Shown here piece after piece: positions 48,184 to 58,073 of a stretch of DNA of 64,000 bases. The DNA is from Luteibacter flocculans (GTDB taxonomy: Bacteria; Pseudomonadota; Gammaproteobacteria; Xanthomonadales; Rhodanobacteraceae). The number at the start of each line of letters is the position of its first letter. Position 1 is the stretch's first letter. Where the stretch lies: assembly GCF_023612255.1 (NCBI RefSeq), contig NZ_CP063231.1:912001-976000 (forward strand), written 5' to 3'. The notes beneath the pieces are model-generated. The model did no database searches. It was not told where the DNA came from and worked only from the letters and a program-made list of their open reading frames with translations. Both the position numbers and the translations under genes were made by a program.

Positions 48184-49890
48184 ATGCGCAAGCTACTGGC
48201 CGCGGGCGTCGCCTGCGTGCTCACCCTTTCCGCCGCGTCCATCGTCGCGGCGCAACAGGTCGTCGAGACGCCTGCCGAGGCGTCTTCCGCCTTCGGCTTC
48301 GGTCATGGTGGCCATGGCCATGACGGCGTGCGCACCGCCACGCCGATCAAGCATCTGGTGGTGATCTTTCAAGAGAACGTGTCGTTCGATCACTACTTCG
48401 GCACCTACCCGTTTGCCGAGAATCCCAGCGGCGAGCCGGCGTTTTACGCGCGACCGTTCACGCCGCCGGTGAACGGATTGACCCATCGCCTGCTTACCCG
48501 CAATCCGAACGCAGGCAATGCCGCCAACGGCGATGGCGCGATCAACCCGTTCCGCCTCGCTCGTGCGCAGGCGGCCACGGCCGACCAGGATCATGGCTAC
48601 ACCGCCGAGCAGCGTGCCTTTGACGGCGGCAGGATGGATCTCTTCCCGCAGTACACCGGTCGTGGCGAAATGCTTCCGGGCGGCGATCCTTCGCAGGAGG
48701 GCAAGGGCCAGGTCATGGGCTATTACGACGGCAACACCGTCACGGCGCTGTGGAACTATGCCCAACACTTCGCGATGAGCGACAACAGCTACGGTACCAC
48801 CTTCGGTCCGTCGTCGCCCGGTGCGCTCAACCTTATCGCCGGCCAGACCGCTGGCGTGATCGATACCTTGAACGGCACAGGCGCCACCACAGACGACGGT
48901 CATGGCGGGCTGACGATGATCGGCGACCCCGATCCCATCGGCGACGTCTGCTCCTCGCCCACGGCCAGCCAGGTCACGATGGGCGGTCGCAACATCGGCG
49001 ACCTGCTCAACGACCGCGGCATCACCTGGGGCTGGTTCCAAGGTGGCTTCGACCTCACGCGCACCAACCCCGACGGCAGCACCGGCTGCGCACGTCGTAC
49101 GCTGTCGCAGGTCACCCACAGCACGTCCAACGACTACAGCCCGCATCACGCGCCGTTCCAGTACTACCCGTCCACCGCGAACCCAACGCATGCGCGCCCG
49201 GCATCGATCGCCGCCATCGGTCACAGCGGCGATGCGGCGAATCATCAGTACGACATCGACGACTTCTACGATGCGCTCGACGCCGGCAACCTTCCGGCAG
49301 TCAGCTTTCTCAAGGCACCTGCCTATCAGGACGGCCACGCCGGCTACTCGGATCCGCTCGACGAGCAGGCTTTCATCGTGCACGTGATCAATGCGCTTCA
49401 GCGCAGCGGCGATTGGCAGGACACGGCGGTGGTGATTGCCTATGACGACTCGGACGGTTGGTACGACCATCAGGAGCCGCCGCACGTGAACGGTTCGCAA
49501 GGCAGCACCGATGCACTCGATGGTCCGGGCCTCTGCAAGGGTCGCGCCGTGCTGCCCGGGCTGGACGGCAAGACGCCGGCTCAGGGGCGTTGCGGCTTTG
49601 GCCCGCGCCTGCCGCTGATGGTGATCTCGCCATGGGCACGAGAAAACACGGTGGACCACAGCGTGACCGACCAAAGCTCCATCACGCGGTTCATCGAGGA
49701 CAACTGGCTCGATGGCAAGCGTATCGGCGGCGGTTCCAGCGATGCGCAGGCGGGGAGCCTGGACAGCATGTTCGATTTCTTCCTGCCGCGCCTGTTCGAC
49801 CGCAGGCTGATTCTCGACGAATCCACCGGTCAACCGAAGCAGCCCGCAGGTTGGCCGTACTGGCCGATCGGGAAGGGTGGGCATGGTTGA
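48184..49890 (+). CDS. Exported phosphoesterase (phospholipase C/acid phosphatase family)
   Basis: Protein of 568 residues with a signal peptide (LLAAGVACVLTLSAASIVAAQ). It belongs to the phosphoesterase family that includes bacterial phospholipases C and AcpA acid phosphatases: HLVVIFQENVSFDHYFGTYP (nucleophile region), SDNSYGTTFGPSSPGALNLI, FLKAPAYQDGHAGYSDPLDEQ, VVIAYDDSDGWYDHQEPPHV and PLMVISPWARENTVDHSVTD carry the metal ligands. It could release phosphate from phosphomonoesters or phospholipid head groups. GAGGAG precedes the ATG at 48184. The stop overlaps the multicopper oxidase start by 8 bases. Confidence 0.9.
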   Translation: MRKLLAAGVACVLTLSAASIVAAQQVVETPAEASSAFGFGHGGHGHDGVRTATPIKHLVVIFQENVSFDHYFGTYPFAENPSGEPAFYARPFTPPVNGLTHRLLTRNPNAGNAANGDGAINPFRLARAQAATADQDHGYTAEQRAFDGGRMDLFPQYTGRGEMLPGGDPSQEGKGQVMGYYDGNTVTALWNYAQHFAMSDNSYGTTFGPSSPGALNLIAGQTAGVIDTLNGTGATTDDGHGGLTMIGDPDPIGDVCSSPTASQVTMGGRNIGDLLNDRGITWGWFQGGFDLTRTNPDGSTGCARRTLSQVTHSTSNDYSPHHAPFQYYPSTANPTHARPASIAAIGHSGDAANHQYDIDDFYDALDAGNLPAVSFLKAPAYQDGHAGYSDPLDEQAFIVHVINALQRSGDWQDTAVVIAYDDSDGWYDHQEPPHVNGSQGSTDALDGPGLCKGRAVLPGLDGKTPAQGRCGFGPRLPLMVISPWARENTVDHSVTDQSSITRFIEDNWLDGKRIGGGSSDAQAGSLDSMFDFFLPRLFDRRLILDESTGQPKQPAGWPYWPIGKGGHG

Positions 49891-51508
49891 TCGCCGCCGT
49901 TTCCTGATAACGGCAGGTTGGACGGCCGCGGCGGGATGTCTCCCGCCGCGGCTGTTCGCGCATGACATGCGTGCCATGAAGCCCGCGTCCGCCGGACAGG
50001 TGGGCAACGCGTTGTGCATGCATGCCATGGGCGACACCAGTCACCTACCGGGGCTGGTCGATCCCGCGACGCTCACGCCCTTCGTCGACGCCTTGCCCGT
50101 TCCGCCCGTGCTCCACGCCGAGAGCGGAAAGCCCTTGCACGTGCGCATGGCGGCCTCGGAACAGAAACTGCACCGCGATCTTCCACCGACGACGCTCTGG
50201 ACATACGGCGGCACCTATCCCGGTCCAACGATCGAGGCGCGCAGTGGGCAGCCGATCGAGGTGACCTGGGAGAACGCGCTGCCGACGAAGCACTTCCTGC
50301 CCATCGATCACGCCATCTGCGGCGCAGAGGCGGACAAACCGGACGTTCGCGCCATCGTCCACCTGCATGGTGCCAAGGTGCCGCACAAGGACGATGGCTT
50401 TCCAGAGGACTGGTACGTGCCCGGCGTATCGCGCCGGCATCGCTATCCGAACGCGCAGGACGCGGCGACGCTCTGGTACCACGACCATGCGATGGGCATC
50501 AATCGGCTGAACATGTATGCCGGGCTGATGGGGCTGTACCTGCTTCGCGACGAACACGAAGCTGCGCTCGGACTGCCGTCCGGCGAACAGGAACTACCGC
50601 TGGTGCTCGCGGACCGCCTGCTTCGACGCGACGGGCGCCTGTATTACCCCGATTCGGGCGATGCCAAAGCCCCCTGGGTGCCGGAAGTCTTCGGCAATCT
50701 CACGCTGGTGAACGGCGCTGTGCTGCCTCGCGCCGACGTGCAGGCGCGGCGCTATCGCCTGCGCGTGCTGAACGCGGCGAACGGACGCTTCTATCACCTG
50801 CGTTTTCGTGACCGGCGGCCGTTTCAGGTCATCGGTTCGGATCAGGGCCTGCTCGCGTCACCGGCGAGCATGACGTCGCTGTTCCTCGCGCCAGGCGAGC
50901 GCGCCGACATCGTTGTCGACTTCAGCGGGGCGGACGGCTCGACGGCCGAACTGATGAATGACGCGCTGCCACTCATGCGTTTCGCTGTTCGGCAGGGCGT
51001 GGTACGCGACGAGAGCCGCGTGCCGACGGTACTTCGCGAACTGCCGCGGGTCACCGCATCGACGGCATCGCGCGCGCGCGAGTTGACGCTGGACGAATAC
51101 AGCGATTGCATCGCGACGCCCATGCTGATGCTGCTCAACGGCAAGCGATGGCACGAGCCGGTGACGGAAACGGTAACCCTGGGCAGTACGGAAATGTGGA
51201 ACCTCGTGAACCTGACCGAGGATACCCATCCGATTCATCTGCACTTGGTGCGCTTCCAGATCCTGGATCGTCGCCCGTACGACGTGGACGAATACATGGA
51301 AAAGAAGACCCTGCGTTACGTGGGGCCGGCGCAGGAACCGCCGCCGCACGAGCGTGGCTGGAAGGACGTGGTGCAGGCGTATCCGGGCATGGTCACCCGC
51401 ATCGTGGCGACCTTCGACGGTTATGCAGGCCGTTACGCCTGGCATTGCCATCTCGCCGAACACGAGGCCAACGAGATGATGCGACCCTTCGACGTTGTCG
51501 CCGGGTAA
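49883..51508 (+). CDS. Multicopper oxidase, Tat-exported (CotA/CueO-like)
   Basis: Protein of 541 residues. A twin-arginine signal (VDRRRFLITAGWTAAAGC) indicates export of the folded, copper-loaded enzyme. Copper ligands are in IVHLHGAKVPH, LWYHDHAMG, THPIHLHLVRFQ and WHCHLAEHEANEM, which gives the complete type 1, 2 and 3 sites with an axial Met. It likely oxidises Cu(I), Mn(II) or phenolic compounds. The frame opens at a GTG at 49877, but the ATG at 49883 has GGAAGGG upstream. It overlaps the phosphoesterase gene and so forms an operon with it. Confidence 0.92.
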   Translation: MVDRRRFLITAGWTAAAGCLPPRLFAHDMRAMKPASAGQVGNALCMHAMGDTSHLPGLVDPATLTPFVDALPVPPVLHAESGKPLHVRMAASEQKLHRDLPPTTLWTYGGTYPGPTIEARSGQPIEVTWENALPTKHFLPIDHAICGAEADKPDVRAIVHLHGAKVPHKDDGFPEDWYVPGVSRRHRYPNAQDAATLWYHDHAMGINRLNMYAGLMGLYLLRDEHEAALGLPSGEQELPLVLADRLLRRDGRLYYPDSGDAKAPWVPEVFGNLTLVNGAVLPRADVQARRYRLRVLNAANGRFYHLRFRDRRPFQVIGSDQGLLASPASMTSLFLAPGERADIVVDFSGADGSTAELMNDALPLMRFAVRQGVVRDESRVPTVLRELPRVTASTASRARELTLDEYSDCIATPMLMLLNGKRWHEPVTETVTLGSTEMWNLVNLTEDTHPIHLHLVRFQILDRRPYDVDEYMEKKTLRYVGPAQEPPPHERGWKDVVQAYPGMVTRIVATFDGYAGRYAWHCHLAEHEANEMMRPFDVVAG

Positions 51509-51516
51509 CGCCGGGG

Positions 51517-53325
51517 CTAGCGCGGTTCGCTGCGAAGTACCGCCTGCAGCGCCGTGGCGTCGAGGCGAAGGATGGGATAGGCGCCCACTTTCTGTGCCGT
51601 GTACCACGGGCTGCGTTCGAAAAAGAACGACAGCCGTGCGCGCGGGCTCGCGGCAAAGGCCGGGTCGCTGTGGAGCCTGGCATCGAACGCCGCCTTCAGC
51701 GAGGGATCTTTCGCCAGCATCTCGCGGGCCAGGGCTTCGAGCACGCGAGGCTCGCCGTATTCCTTCGGCTCGAAGATGGCATCGAGGTAGCCCCAGCGCA
51801 GCATCGAGTCCGGCGCGCGTGCGTCGAGCAGGTTCAGCGCAAGCACGGCGTCGGCCTGGTCGGCGCGCACGATGACGGTGCCGGCCGGGAGTTCCGCCGT
51901 GGTGGGCGTGGGTGTGATCGTCACGTCCTTGAGCATGTGATGCCCTTCAAACGGCTTCTCGGACCACGTAGGGTGGGAGAGCTGATCCTGCGTGACCGCC
52001 ACGTGCGTTGCGGCCGTTGTGCGGGTGTAGGGAATGCCGTGGGCGTCGAGGCGTTCGATCACAGCCGTCCACTGCGGAGGAATGGCCCAGGCGGCAGGCA
52101 ATGGCGCAGCCACATCCGGCAGCAGGTCGTTCCAGCTCTGGATGGCGTACGTCTTCTTGATCGTCGGGTCGTAGCGCACCCAGGTGTCGCCCGAGATGTC
52201 GCTGGCCGTCTGGGTGAATGCATAGCCTTTCAGCGAGAACGGCTTCGGACGCGGGTCTTCCTTGAAGGTGACGGGCAACGCGGCATCGGGCTTTGCCGCC
52301 TGCGTCGCTGCCCAGGCATCGGCATCGCGCGAAGCCTTCAACAGCGCCGCCGGATCGCGGTTCACGGTCTCGAAGACGCTGCGCAACACGTCATAGGTAG
52401 CGCGCACGCGTACCTCGTAGGGCTTGAGCATGTGCGTTTCGATCAGCAGCCCCGCGCGGTTGCGGATGGCGGCATAACCCGTCGAGAAACGTGGCCCGGA
52501 GCCGAAGTTGGCAATGCCCTTGGTGATGTCGCGACCGTCGCGGAACTCGAGATAGGGCGACGCGAGATGACCGAACGCTTCGTAGCGGGGCATGACGTCG
52601 TCGGCATAGGCTTTCGCCTGCCACGCGGCAATCGAAGGCGGTAGCTTGTGAGCGTCCTCGGCATACCAGGTGAGGTCGTACTGGTAATCCGCACCATCGG
52701 TGGTGTGGATGTCGACCAGCAGGTCCGGTCGCCACGTGTTCCACAGTGTTAGCCAGGCCCGTGTTTCCGGTGCGTCGGCCTTGACGTAGTCGCGATTGAG
52801 ATTCAGATACTGCGACTGACCGCGGAATCCCATCTCCTCCGGTCCGTTCTGATTGATCCGGAAATAGGGCCCGGAGTTTTCGTGTCCATCCACGCTGTAG
52901 ACGGGTATGTAGACCAGCACCGCATGTTCGAGCAGGTGGGGGAGGCGACCCATCTTGGCGAAGTCGCGCAGCAGCATGAGGCCCGCGTCCTTGCCTTCGA
53001 TCTCGCCAGGGTGGATGCCTGCCTGGACCAGCACGATCGGTTTGCCCGCTGCGCGGGCACGTTCCGGCGTGAGATCCCCGTCCGCCGCCGCGATCACCAC
53101 GATCATCGGTCGCCCTTCCGGCGTGGTGCCGAAGGTCTCCAGGCGAATCGTTTCCGGCGATGCCATGGCGAGTCGGCGCAGAAATGCCTGAGTTTCCGCA
53201 TACGACGGCGTTTTGTGGAACCTGTACGCCTCGGCGGGCGTGGTCCAGGTGTCTTTCGCATGGATCGTCATGGGGACCACCGCGATCAGGGCGAGGAGGA
53301 GGCGTGCGGGGAACGTCGCAGGCAT
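51517..53325 (-). CDS. M14 family zinc carboxypeptidase
   Basis: Exported peptidase of 602 residues. A signal peptide (LLLALIAVVPMTIHAKD) is followed by the M14 catalytic domain: QAGIHPGEIEGKDAGLMLLR carries the HxxE zinc ligands, NLNRDYVKADAPETRAW and LVDIHTTDG the third His, and LLIETHMLKPYEVRV the probable catalytic Glu. The C-terminal 250 residues resemble those of large secreted M14 peptidases without a clear fold assignment. The frame opens at 53397, but the ATG at 53325 has GGAAGG about 6 bases before it. It is divergent from giant copy 2. Confidence 0.9.
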   Translation of the reverse strand: MPATFPARLLLALIAVVPMTIHAKDTWTTPAEAYRFHKTPSYAETQAFLRRLAMASPETIRLETFGTTPEGRPMIVVIAAADGDLTPERARAAGKPIVLVQAGIHPGEIEGKDAGLMLLRDFAKMGRLPHLLEHAVLVYIPVYSVDGHENSGPYFRINQNGPEEMGFRGQSQYLNLNRDYVKADAPETRAWLTLWNTWRPDLLVDIHTTDGADYQYDLTWYAEDAHKLPPSIAAWQAKAYADDVMPRYEAFGHLASPYLEFRDGRDITKGIANFGSGPRFSTGYAAIRNRAGLLIETHMLKPYEVRVRATYDVLRSVFETVNRDPAALLKASRDADAWAATQAAKPDAALPVTFKEDPRPKPFSLKGYAFTQTASDISGDTWVRYDPTIKKTYAIQSWNDLLPDVAAPLPAAWAIPPQWTAVIERLDAHGIPYTRTTAATHVAVTQDQLSHPTWSEKPFEGHHMLKDVTITPTPTTAELPAGTVIVRADQADAVLALNLLDARAPDSMLRWGYLDAIFEPKEYGEPRVLEALAREMLAKDPSLKAAFDARLHSDPAFAASPRARLSFFFERSPWYTAQKVGAYPILRLDATALQAVLRSEPR

Positions 53326-53439
53326 GAACACCTTCCGGCTGTGTGAGCGCGTCATTGTGTGGGTTTTTCGTCCCCAGCTCCATGCCGTAGGTGGCATAGC
53401 ACGTCGGACATTGTCGATGGCTCCCGGGCGCCGTCGTCC

Positions 53440-53469
53440 TCGGGCGACAGACGCCTCGTCGTCGCCCGA
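53440..53469 (+). promoter_or_regulatory. Inverted repeat upstream of giant copy 2
   Basis: TCGGGCGAC (53440-53448) and GTCGCCCGA (53461-53469) form a perfect 9-bp inverted pair with a 12-base spacer, 40 bases before the ATG. The homologous sequence before copy 3 (58003-58032) keeps the left arm but has substitutions in the right arm. It may be an operator or a leader hairpin. Confidence 0.5.
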
Positions 53470-53509
53470 CTATCGTCACGCGGCTCAACGTCTATCGCAA
53501 GGATGAAAG

Positions 53510-56500
53510 ATGACTTACCTGCCTTCCATGGGATGTGCCGGGCGTGCCGGCATGTTCGTTCTTGCCGTGGCCCTGGCGCCTGCGACATCGGCCCACACGC
53601 TGCAGGGCGCTGATACGCCCGCGGACGCGGAGAAACTCGCGATCGCGAGCGAGACCAGCACAAACCGGAGGCCGTCCGCGTTGCCGCGCGGCCTGCCGTT
53701 CGCGACGACCGACGATGAACGTGCGTTTCGCGAGATCGCGCGACGTGCTTCGCTCTTTCCGATTCCCGCGCCGCACCACGTGGCGAAGGAATTCCTCGCG
53801 CAACGCCTGGGCATCGATGGGGATGGCTATGTGGTGGCGCATTTCGCCACGACAGAACAGCGTGCCAACGGCAAGCCCGACAATGTCATTCCTTTGACCG
53901 ACGCGCTGATCGAAGCGTTTCCCGACCACGACCGGCATGGCTGGTTTGCCGAACTGTCGGACATGGTGGGTGGCCTTAACGGCGGCGGCGCATCGAGTCC
54001 AGGCATCGTCGCCACGGCGATGCGTGTGGCACATGGCAAGAGCGCCGCAGACGTCTTTTCGGCGCTCGGTAAGCTGTTGTGGAGCCGGACCGGACCGGGC
54101 TACATCTACAACACGTTCATCGCGAGCGGCAATGTTGTGGAGACGTTCCGTGAAGATCATCGGCCGCTGGATGAGGCTTTTGGCATCTACGCCGTCGGCG
54201 GCTTCGATGCCAACCATGCCAGCCCGATCAGGCTGTCGCAGGTCGTGGAGGCCTTCGCTGTGCCCAGCGCGTTCGCTGAATTGCCGTACGTCACCCGGTT
54301 GACGGCCGAACTGGACGCTTACTGGGCTCGAACGCGCGCCGATTGGCCTTTGCTGGCGCGATACGAGTTCGTCATGCAGGCACGGCATGCGCGCGATACG
54401 GGTCTGCTCACCGCGATGCAATACCGCATGGTGATGCAGGCGGCGGCACCGAAGGTCCCGCGCGAGGGCGCAGTGACTCTCGAAGCGTTGCGGCAGACGC
54501 CGGACGGCACGGGCCAAGCCTTCCTCTTCGACATCAACGGCTATGCGGCAAGCGATCTCGTCCGCTTCGTCGCTCCGGACAAGAGCGAAATCATGTACGT
54601 GCCGGGCGAATCCTCGCCGTTTGTGGTCGTGCGCGACGAGGCGGCGCTTCGGCAATGGGTACTGACGCAAGCAAAAGACCCGGCAAAGCTGACGCGTCTG
54701 CTGGCGCATTTTTCCGAGCACGACGCCCAGGACGGCCTGTTCTGGACGGGGGTGAAGCACGGTCTCGAAAACCTGGGCAGCGGTCGCTGGCGGGCCGATA
54801 GCGACGCCGTGGACCATGCGGACAGGGCGATCGTCGGCGACGTGTTCGAGGCCATGCGGACACAGGCCGAAGCACGTTTTCGCAGCGATGCGACCGTACA
54901 GGCCAGTACGGCGTGGGACGCGTGGCGAACCACCCTCAACCGCACGGTCACGCTGCTCGCGCCGCTGGGCTACGTGCCTGCGTTGGCCGTTCCCTTGCAG
55001 GCGGTCACCGGGCTCGCCAGCGTCGGTATAGGCGTGGAGCAGGCCATCGACGGCCGTACCGAGGCGGAGCGGTTGAGTGGCGTGGAACAGGCGGTGTCCA
55101 CGGTCGTGACCAATGTGCCGCTGGGCGCGCTGTTCGGGGGCGAAATGCGCGGAGCGGGGCAGGGCGAGACGAAGGCCGATGGGAGCCCGTCGTTCGTTTA
55201 TCCGCAACGCGTCCATGGGAAGATCGGCTATCCCCTGGGACCGACCCGGCCACCCTCCTGGCCGGCCGAGACAGTGGATCGCATCTATGCGCGCGACGAC
55301 GGTCGTCTCGGCCTTTGGATGGCGGCCGATCTGCGGCGCCACACTCGTCAGCAGCTGCCACCTCGTGCGACGCATCTCGGCGACGGCACCTATATTCAAG
55401 GCGGCGACATCTACGTGCCATGGCGCGATGCCTCGCGCGTGCGTCTGGCGCGTCTGGTGCACAGTGAAAGCGGCTATCGCATGGCCCTGAGCGATGACAC
55501 ACCCGGCCCCCTTGTGGAACGTGGAAGCGATGGCCTGTGGCAGTTCGCCGAGATCGAGCAGAACTATCTGCCCGGCAGCTTGATTGCGCACCGCGTAGCG
55601 GGGATCCTCACCGCCGATCCTCGCGTGCTCGCTCATGCTGCGGAGGTGCTTGAACAATTCGGCGTCTCCGAGTCCTCACCGGCGGTGACCGGTATCGGCC
55701 CCGATGCGGACGCCGGAGAGCCCTTGCTCAAGCTGAGCGTCGGACACGGATTCATCGAGACCCTGTCCGCACGACTTCGCGATCCCACGGCCAAGGTGTG
55801 GACGCCGACCGAACTGCGTCTGATCGCACCGATCCTGGCTGAGGCGACGCGTCGTCCGTTCGCACTGTCTCTGGCGGATGGACGGCTCGTCATCGCCGTA
55901 TTGCCCGACGGGCGGGAAGTGACGGAGGGTGTACCCGCCACGGCGCTTCGCGTAGAAATTCGTGGCGACAAGTATGTGGTGCTCGGACCACGGTTGCCGG
56001 ATACCGATGAGTCCTACACCTCGGTATTTTCTGCGTTCGAAAGGCAATACAGGCGTTTGGCCACGCGCGAGCAGATGGTGGATCCCGCGCAGCGCGAACA
56101 CCTTTTCCGAACCATGTTGGCTGACATGATCGATGCCAGGGGCACGCGCCCCGAGCTCGAGCGCATGCACCGGTACTGGATCGACGGCCTCCGTCTGGCC
56201 ACGAAGCACAAGGAGAGGATCAAGGCGTTATCGAATCTGAGGTATGCATTGGCGAACGATTCGCAATCGCTGACGTCGGAACAGATACGACAGATCGACG
56301 ACGTACGTGACGTTCTGCCCAATTCCCTTGCCGCGGACGTGACCGACTCGCGGCTGCTGGCGGCGGGTGTGATGGCTCGGATCGTGGAGCGGCAGAGCGC
56401 GTTGCTGCCTCCGGCGCTGGCTCATCTCACGGTCCGGGATCCAGACATCCTGAGACGAGCGAGGGCCGAAATAGGGGACGAATTCGGTATACAGGACAGC

Positions 56501-57790
56501 TACTACGTGAAGCTTCGGCATCCGGATGGCCGAATGCAGGTCGTCAAGGTCAACTTGAACGCGGCTGCGACAGGCTACGAGCTGTTGGCGCCAGGCGATG
56601 CGACGAATCGCGCCACTGGGTATTACCTCGTCGAGCGAGACGGCATGTGGCGACCCGAACAGTCACTTGCCGACGGCTTCGTTCTCGTGGATCCCGGTGA
56701 GTTCATTGCCACCACCCTCGCGGTCGGTACTGTCTTGCCGGTCGATATCGCGAGTGACCTTCAAAGTGTCATGGGCATCGTGGACGCCATTCCGCAGCCG
56801 CTATTGCGCTTCTTCAGTCGGTCGCTCACAGGTGCCGAGATCGCGGCCGACGGCGGGGTGGTCCTCACGCTCCGGCATCCCACGTCGGGCGCCGTCTTGC
56901 GCTATGCGACGCACGTCGATCGACATGGGCAGCCCATCGCTTCTGCGCCGCCGGCGGTCGCCATCGACGTCGACGCGTTACCCTTCATCGATCAGCATGT
57001 CACGCAACACGTGCCGGCCCCGACGAGACAAGGGGTTTCCCCACCCGCGCCATTCGATTCCGCCGCTTACAGGGAGCTCGTCAGGACGGGACAGCCAATC
57101 AGTGCGTTCTTCGGCGGGCGATTCGCCGATCTGCACGTCAGTGCCTTGGTAAAAACGCGGCGGTTGCGTGGCATGTTGCGCGAGGATTCGCACATGGCAC
57201 TCGTGGGCGCCGCGGCGGACCACCTGGTCACGCTGGTGCTGCCCGTGGGTGAGGACGCCCTGCGGATGGTAGGGGCGGAGCGATCCGTCGGTCGCCCACT
57301 GAACGCGTTGCCCCCGGGTACGCTGATCGTGGACTCGATCTATGGCGCGATGGTGCGCGCAGAGCATTACGCGGCCTTCGCACGCGAGGTGGCTCGTGGG
57401 TGGGAGGCAGCGGGTTGGCGCGTGACACGATTGGAGCCCGATGGGCGTGAAGTGAGCGAGTCGCCCATTGCCTTTACCGAACGGATGCTCTCGACACCGA
57501 TAACGGTGAATCTTTGGAATCCGGAGCACGATCCCCTATCCGAGCGACGCTACGTCGACTATGCGCGTCGCCGTTACGCGGGCGGTCTTCCTGTGCGTCA
57601 TGCGGGGCTGGACTGGCTGGTGACGCGGGAGGCCCGGCGGGATTATCTGAGCTACTTCCAGCCCGACACCATGGCCATCCCATTCGCCGATGACGCCCCG
57701 GCCCATGATCCGGTCGCATCGAACGTCCGCGGTCTGGCCGAGACGGCCGTCGCTGCCGGGCTGACTTCGGGCGTGGCCCCAGGTATCTGA
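53510..57790 (+). CDS. Giant exported protein, dermonecrotic toxin (DUF6543)-like, copy 2
   Basis: Protein of 1426 residues. A signal peptide (FVLAVALAPATSAH) precedes a mature part in which I saw no cysteine. The blocks follow copies 1 and 3 in order: FPIPAPHHVAKEFLAQRLGI, FPDHDRHGWFAELSD, LWSRTGPGYIYNTFIASGN, DAYWARTRADWPLLARYEFV, DINGYAASDLVRFVAPDKSE, a hydrophobic region at about residues 474-545 (LLAPLGYVPALAVPLQAVTG), PQRVHGKIGYPLGPTRPPSW, QPLLRFFSRSLTGAEIAADG and RRLRGMLREDSHMALVG. AAGGA lies 8 bases before the ATG. It is closer to copy 3 than to copy 1 and shares flanking DNA with copy 3, so the two arose by tandem duplication. The activity is unknown. Confidence 0.75.
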   Translation: MTYLPSMGCAGRAGMFVLAVALAPATSAHTLQGADTPADAEKLAIASETSTNRRPSALPRGLPFATTDDERAFREIARRASLFPIPAPHHVAKEFLAQRLGIDGDGYVVAHFATTEQRANGKPDNVIPLTDALIEAFPDHDRHGWFAELSDMVGGLNGGGASSPGIVATAMRVAHGKSAADVFSALGKLLWSRTGPGYIYNTFIASGNVVETFREDHRPLDEAFGIYAVGGFDANHASPIRLSQVVEAFAVPSAFAELPYVTRLTAELDAYWARTRADWPLLARYEFVMQARHARDTGLLTAMQYRMVMQAAAPKVPREGAVTLEALRQTPDGTGQAFLFDINGYAASDLVRFVAPDKSEIMYVPGESSPFVVVRDEAALRQWVLTQAKDPAKLTRLLAHFSEHDAQDGLFWTGVKHGLENLGSGRWRADSDAVDHADRAIVGDVFEAMRTQAEARFRSDATVQASTAWDAWRTTLNRTVTLLAPLGYVPALAVPLQAVTGLASVGIGVEQAIDGRTEAERLSGVEQAVSTVVTNVPLGALFGGEMRGAGQGETKADGSPSFVYPQRVHGKIGYPLGPTRPPSWPAETVDRIYARDDGRLGLWMAADLRRHTRQQLPPRATHLGDGTYIQGGDIYVPWRDASRVRLARLVHSESGYRMALSDDTPGPLVERGSDGLWQFAEIEQNYLPGSLIAHRVAGILTADPRVLAHAAEVLEQFGVSESSPAVTGIGPDADAGEPLLKLSVGHGFIETLSARLRDPTAKVWTPTELRLIAPILAEATRRPFALSLADGRLVIAVLPDGREVTEGVPATALRVEIRGDKYVVLGPRLPDTDESYTSVFSAFERQYRRLATREQMVDPAQREHLFRTMLADMIDARGTRPELERMHRYWIDGLRLATKHKERIKALSNLRYALANDSQSLTSEQIRQIDDVRDVLPNSLAADVTDSRLLAAGVMARIVERQSALLPPALAHLTVRDPDILRRARAEIGDEFGIQDSYYVKLRHPDGRMQVVKVNLNAAATGYELLAPGDATNRATGYYLVERDGMWRPEQSLADGFVLVDPGEFIATTLAVGTVLPVDIASDLQSVMGIVDAIPQPLLRFFSRSLTGAEIAADGGVVLTLRHPTSGAVLRYATHVDRHGQPIASAPPAVAIDVDALPFIDQHVTQHVPAPTRQGVSPPAPFDSAAYRELVRTGQPISAFFGGRFADLHVSALVKTRRLRGMLREDSHMALVGAAADHLVTLVLPVGEDALRMVGAERSVGRPLNALPPGTLIVDSIYGAMVRAEHYAAFAREVARGWEAAGWRVTRLEPDGREVSESPIAFTERMLSTPITVNLWNPEHDPLSERRYVDYARRRYAGGLPVRHAGLDWLVTREARRDYLSYFQPDTMAIPFADDAPAHDPVASNVRGLAETAVAAGLTSGVAPGI

Positions 57791-57815
57791 GGACGCGCTC
57801 AGCTCGGGCCAGGAT
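57787..57815 (+). other. Decayed duplicate of the response-regulator promoter box
   Basis: CTGAG-GACGCG-CTCAG followed by CTCGGGCCAGGATC matches CTAAG-GACGCG-CTAAG and CTCGGGCCCAGGATAAT at 62345-62377. In both places the stop codon of a giant gene is inside the first half-site. Here the direct repeats and the -10 have lost their sequence, and no regulator gene follows. Confidence 0.7.
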
Positions 57816-58073
57816 CAGCGAGTGCGTCGCCACGCTCATGCCGATGCCGATGCATCTCGCTGATCCGGGCATGGTCACCCGCACCGTGTGTATTTCCGTG
57901 ACCACAGGGAGCCCCGAAACCAACCGCACCGTCGGCATGCGTTCGCCGACGTGGGCGGCGTAGGACACCCGAGCACGTCGAAGCCGCCATCGCCATCCGT
58001 TCTCGGGCGACAGACGCTCCGTCGTCTCCCAACTATTGTCACGCCCCTCGATTTCCATCAACAGGGATGAAAG

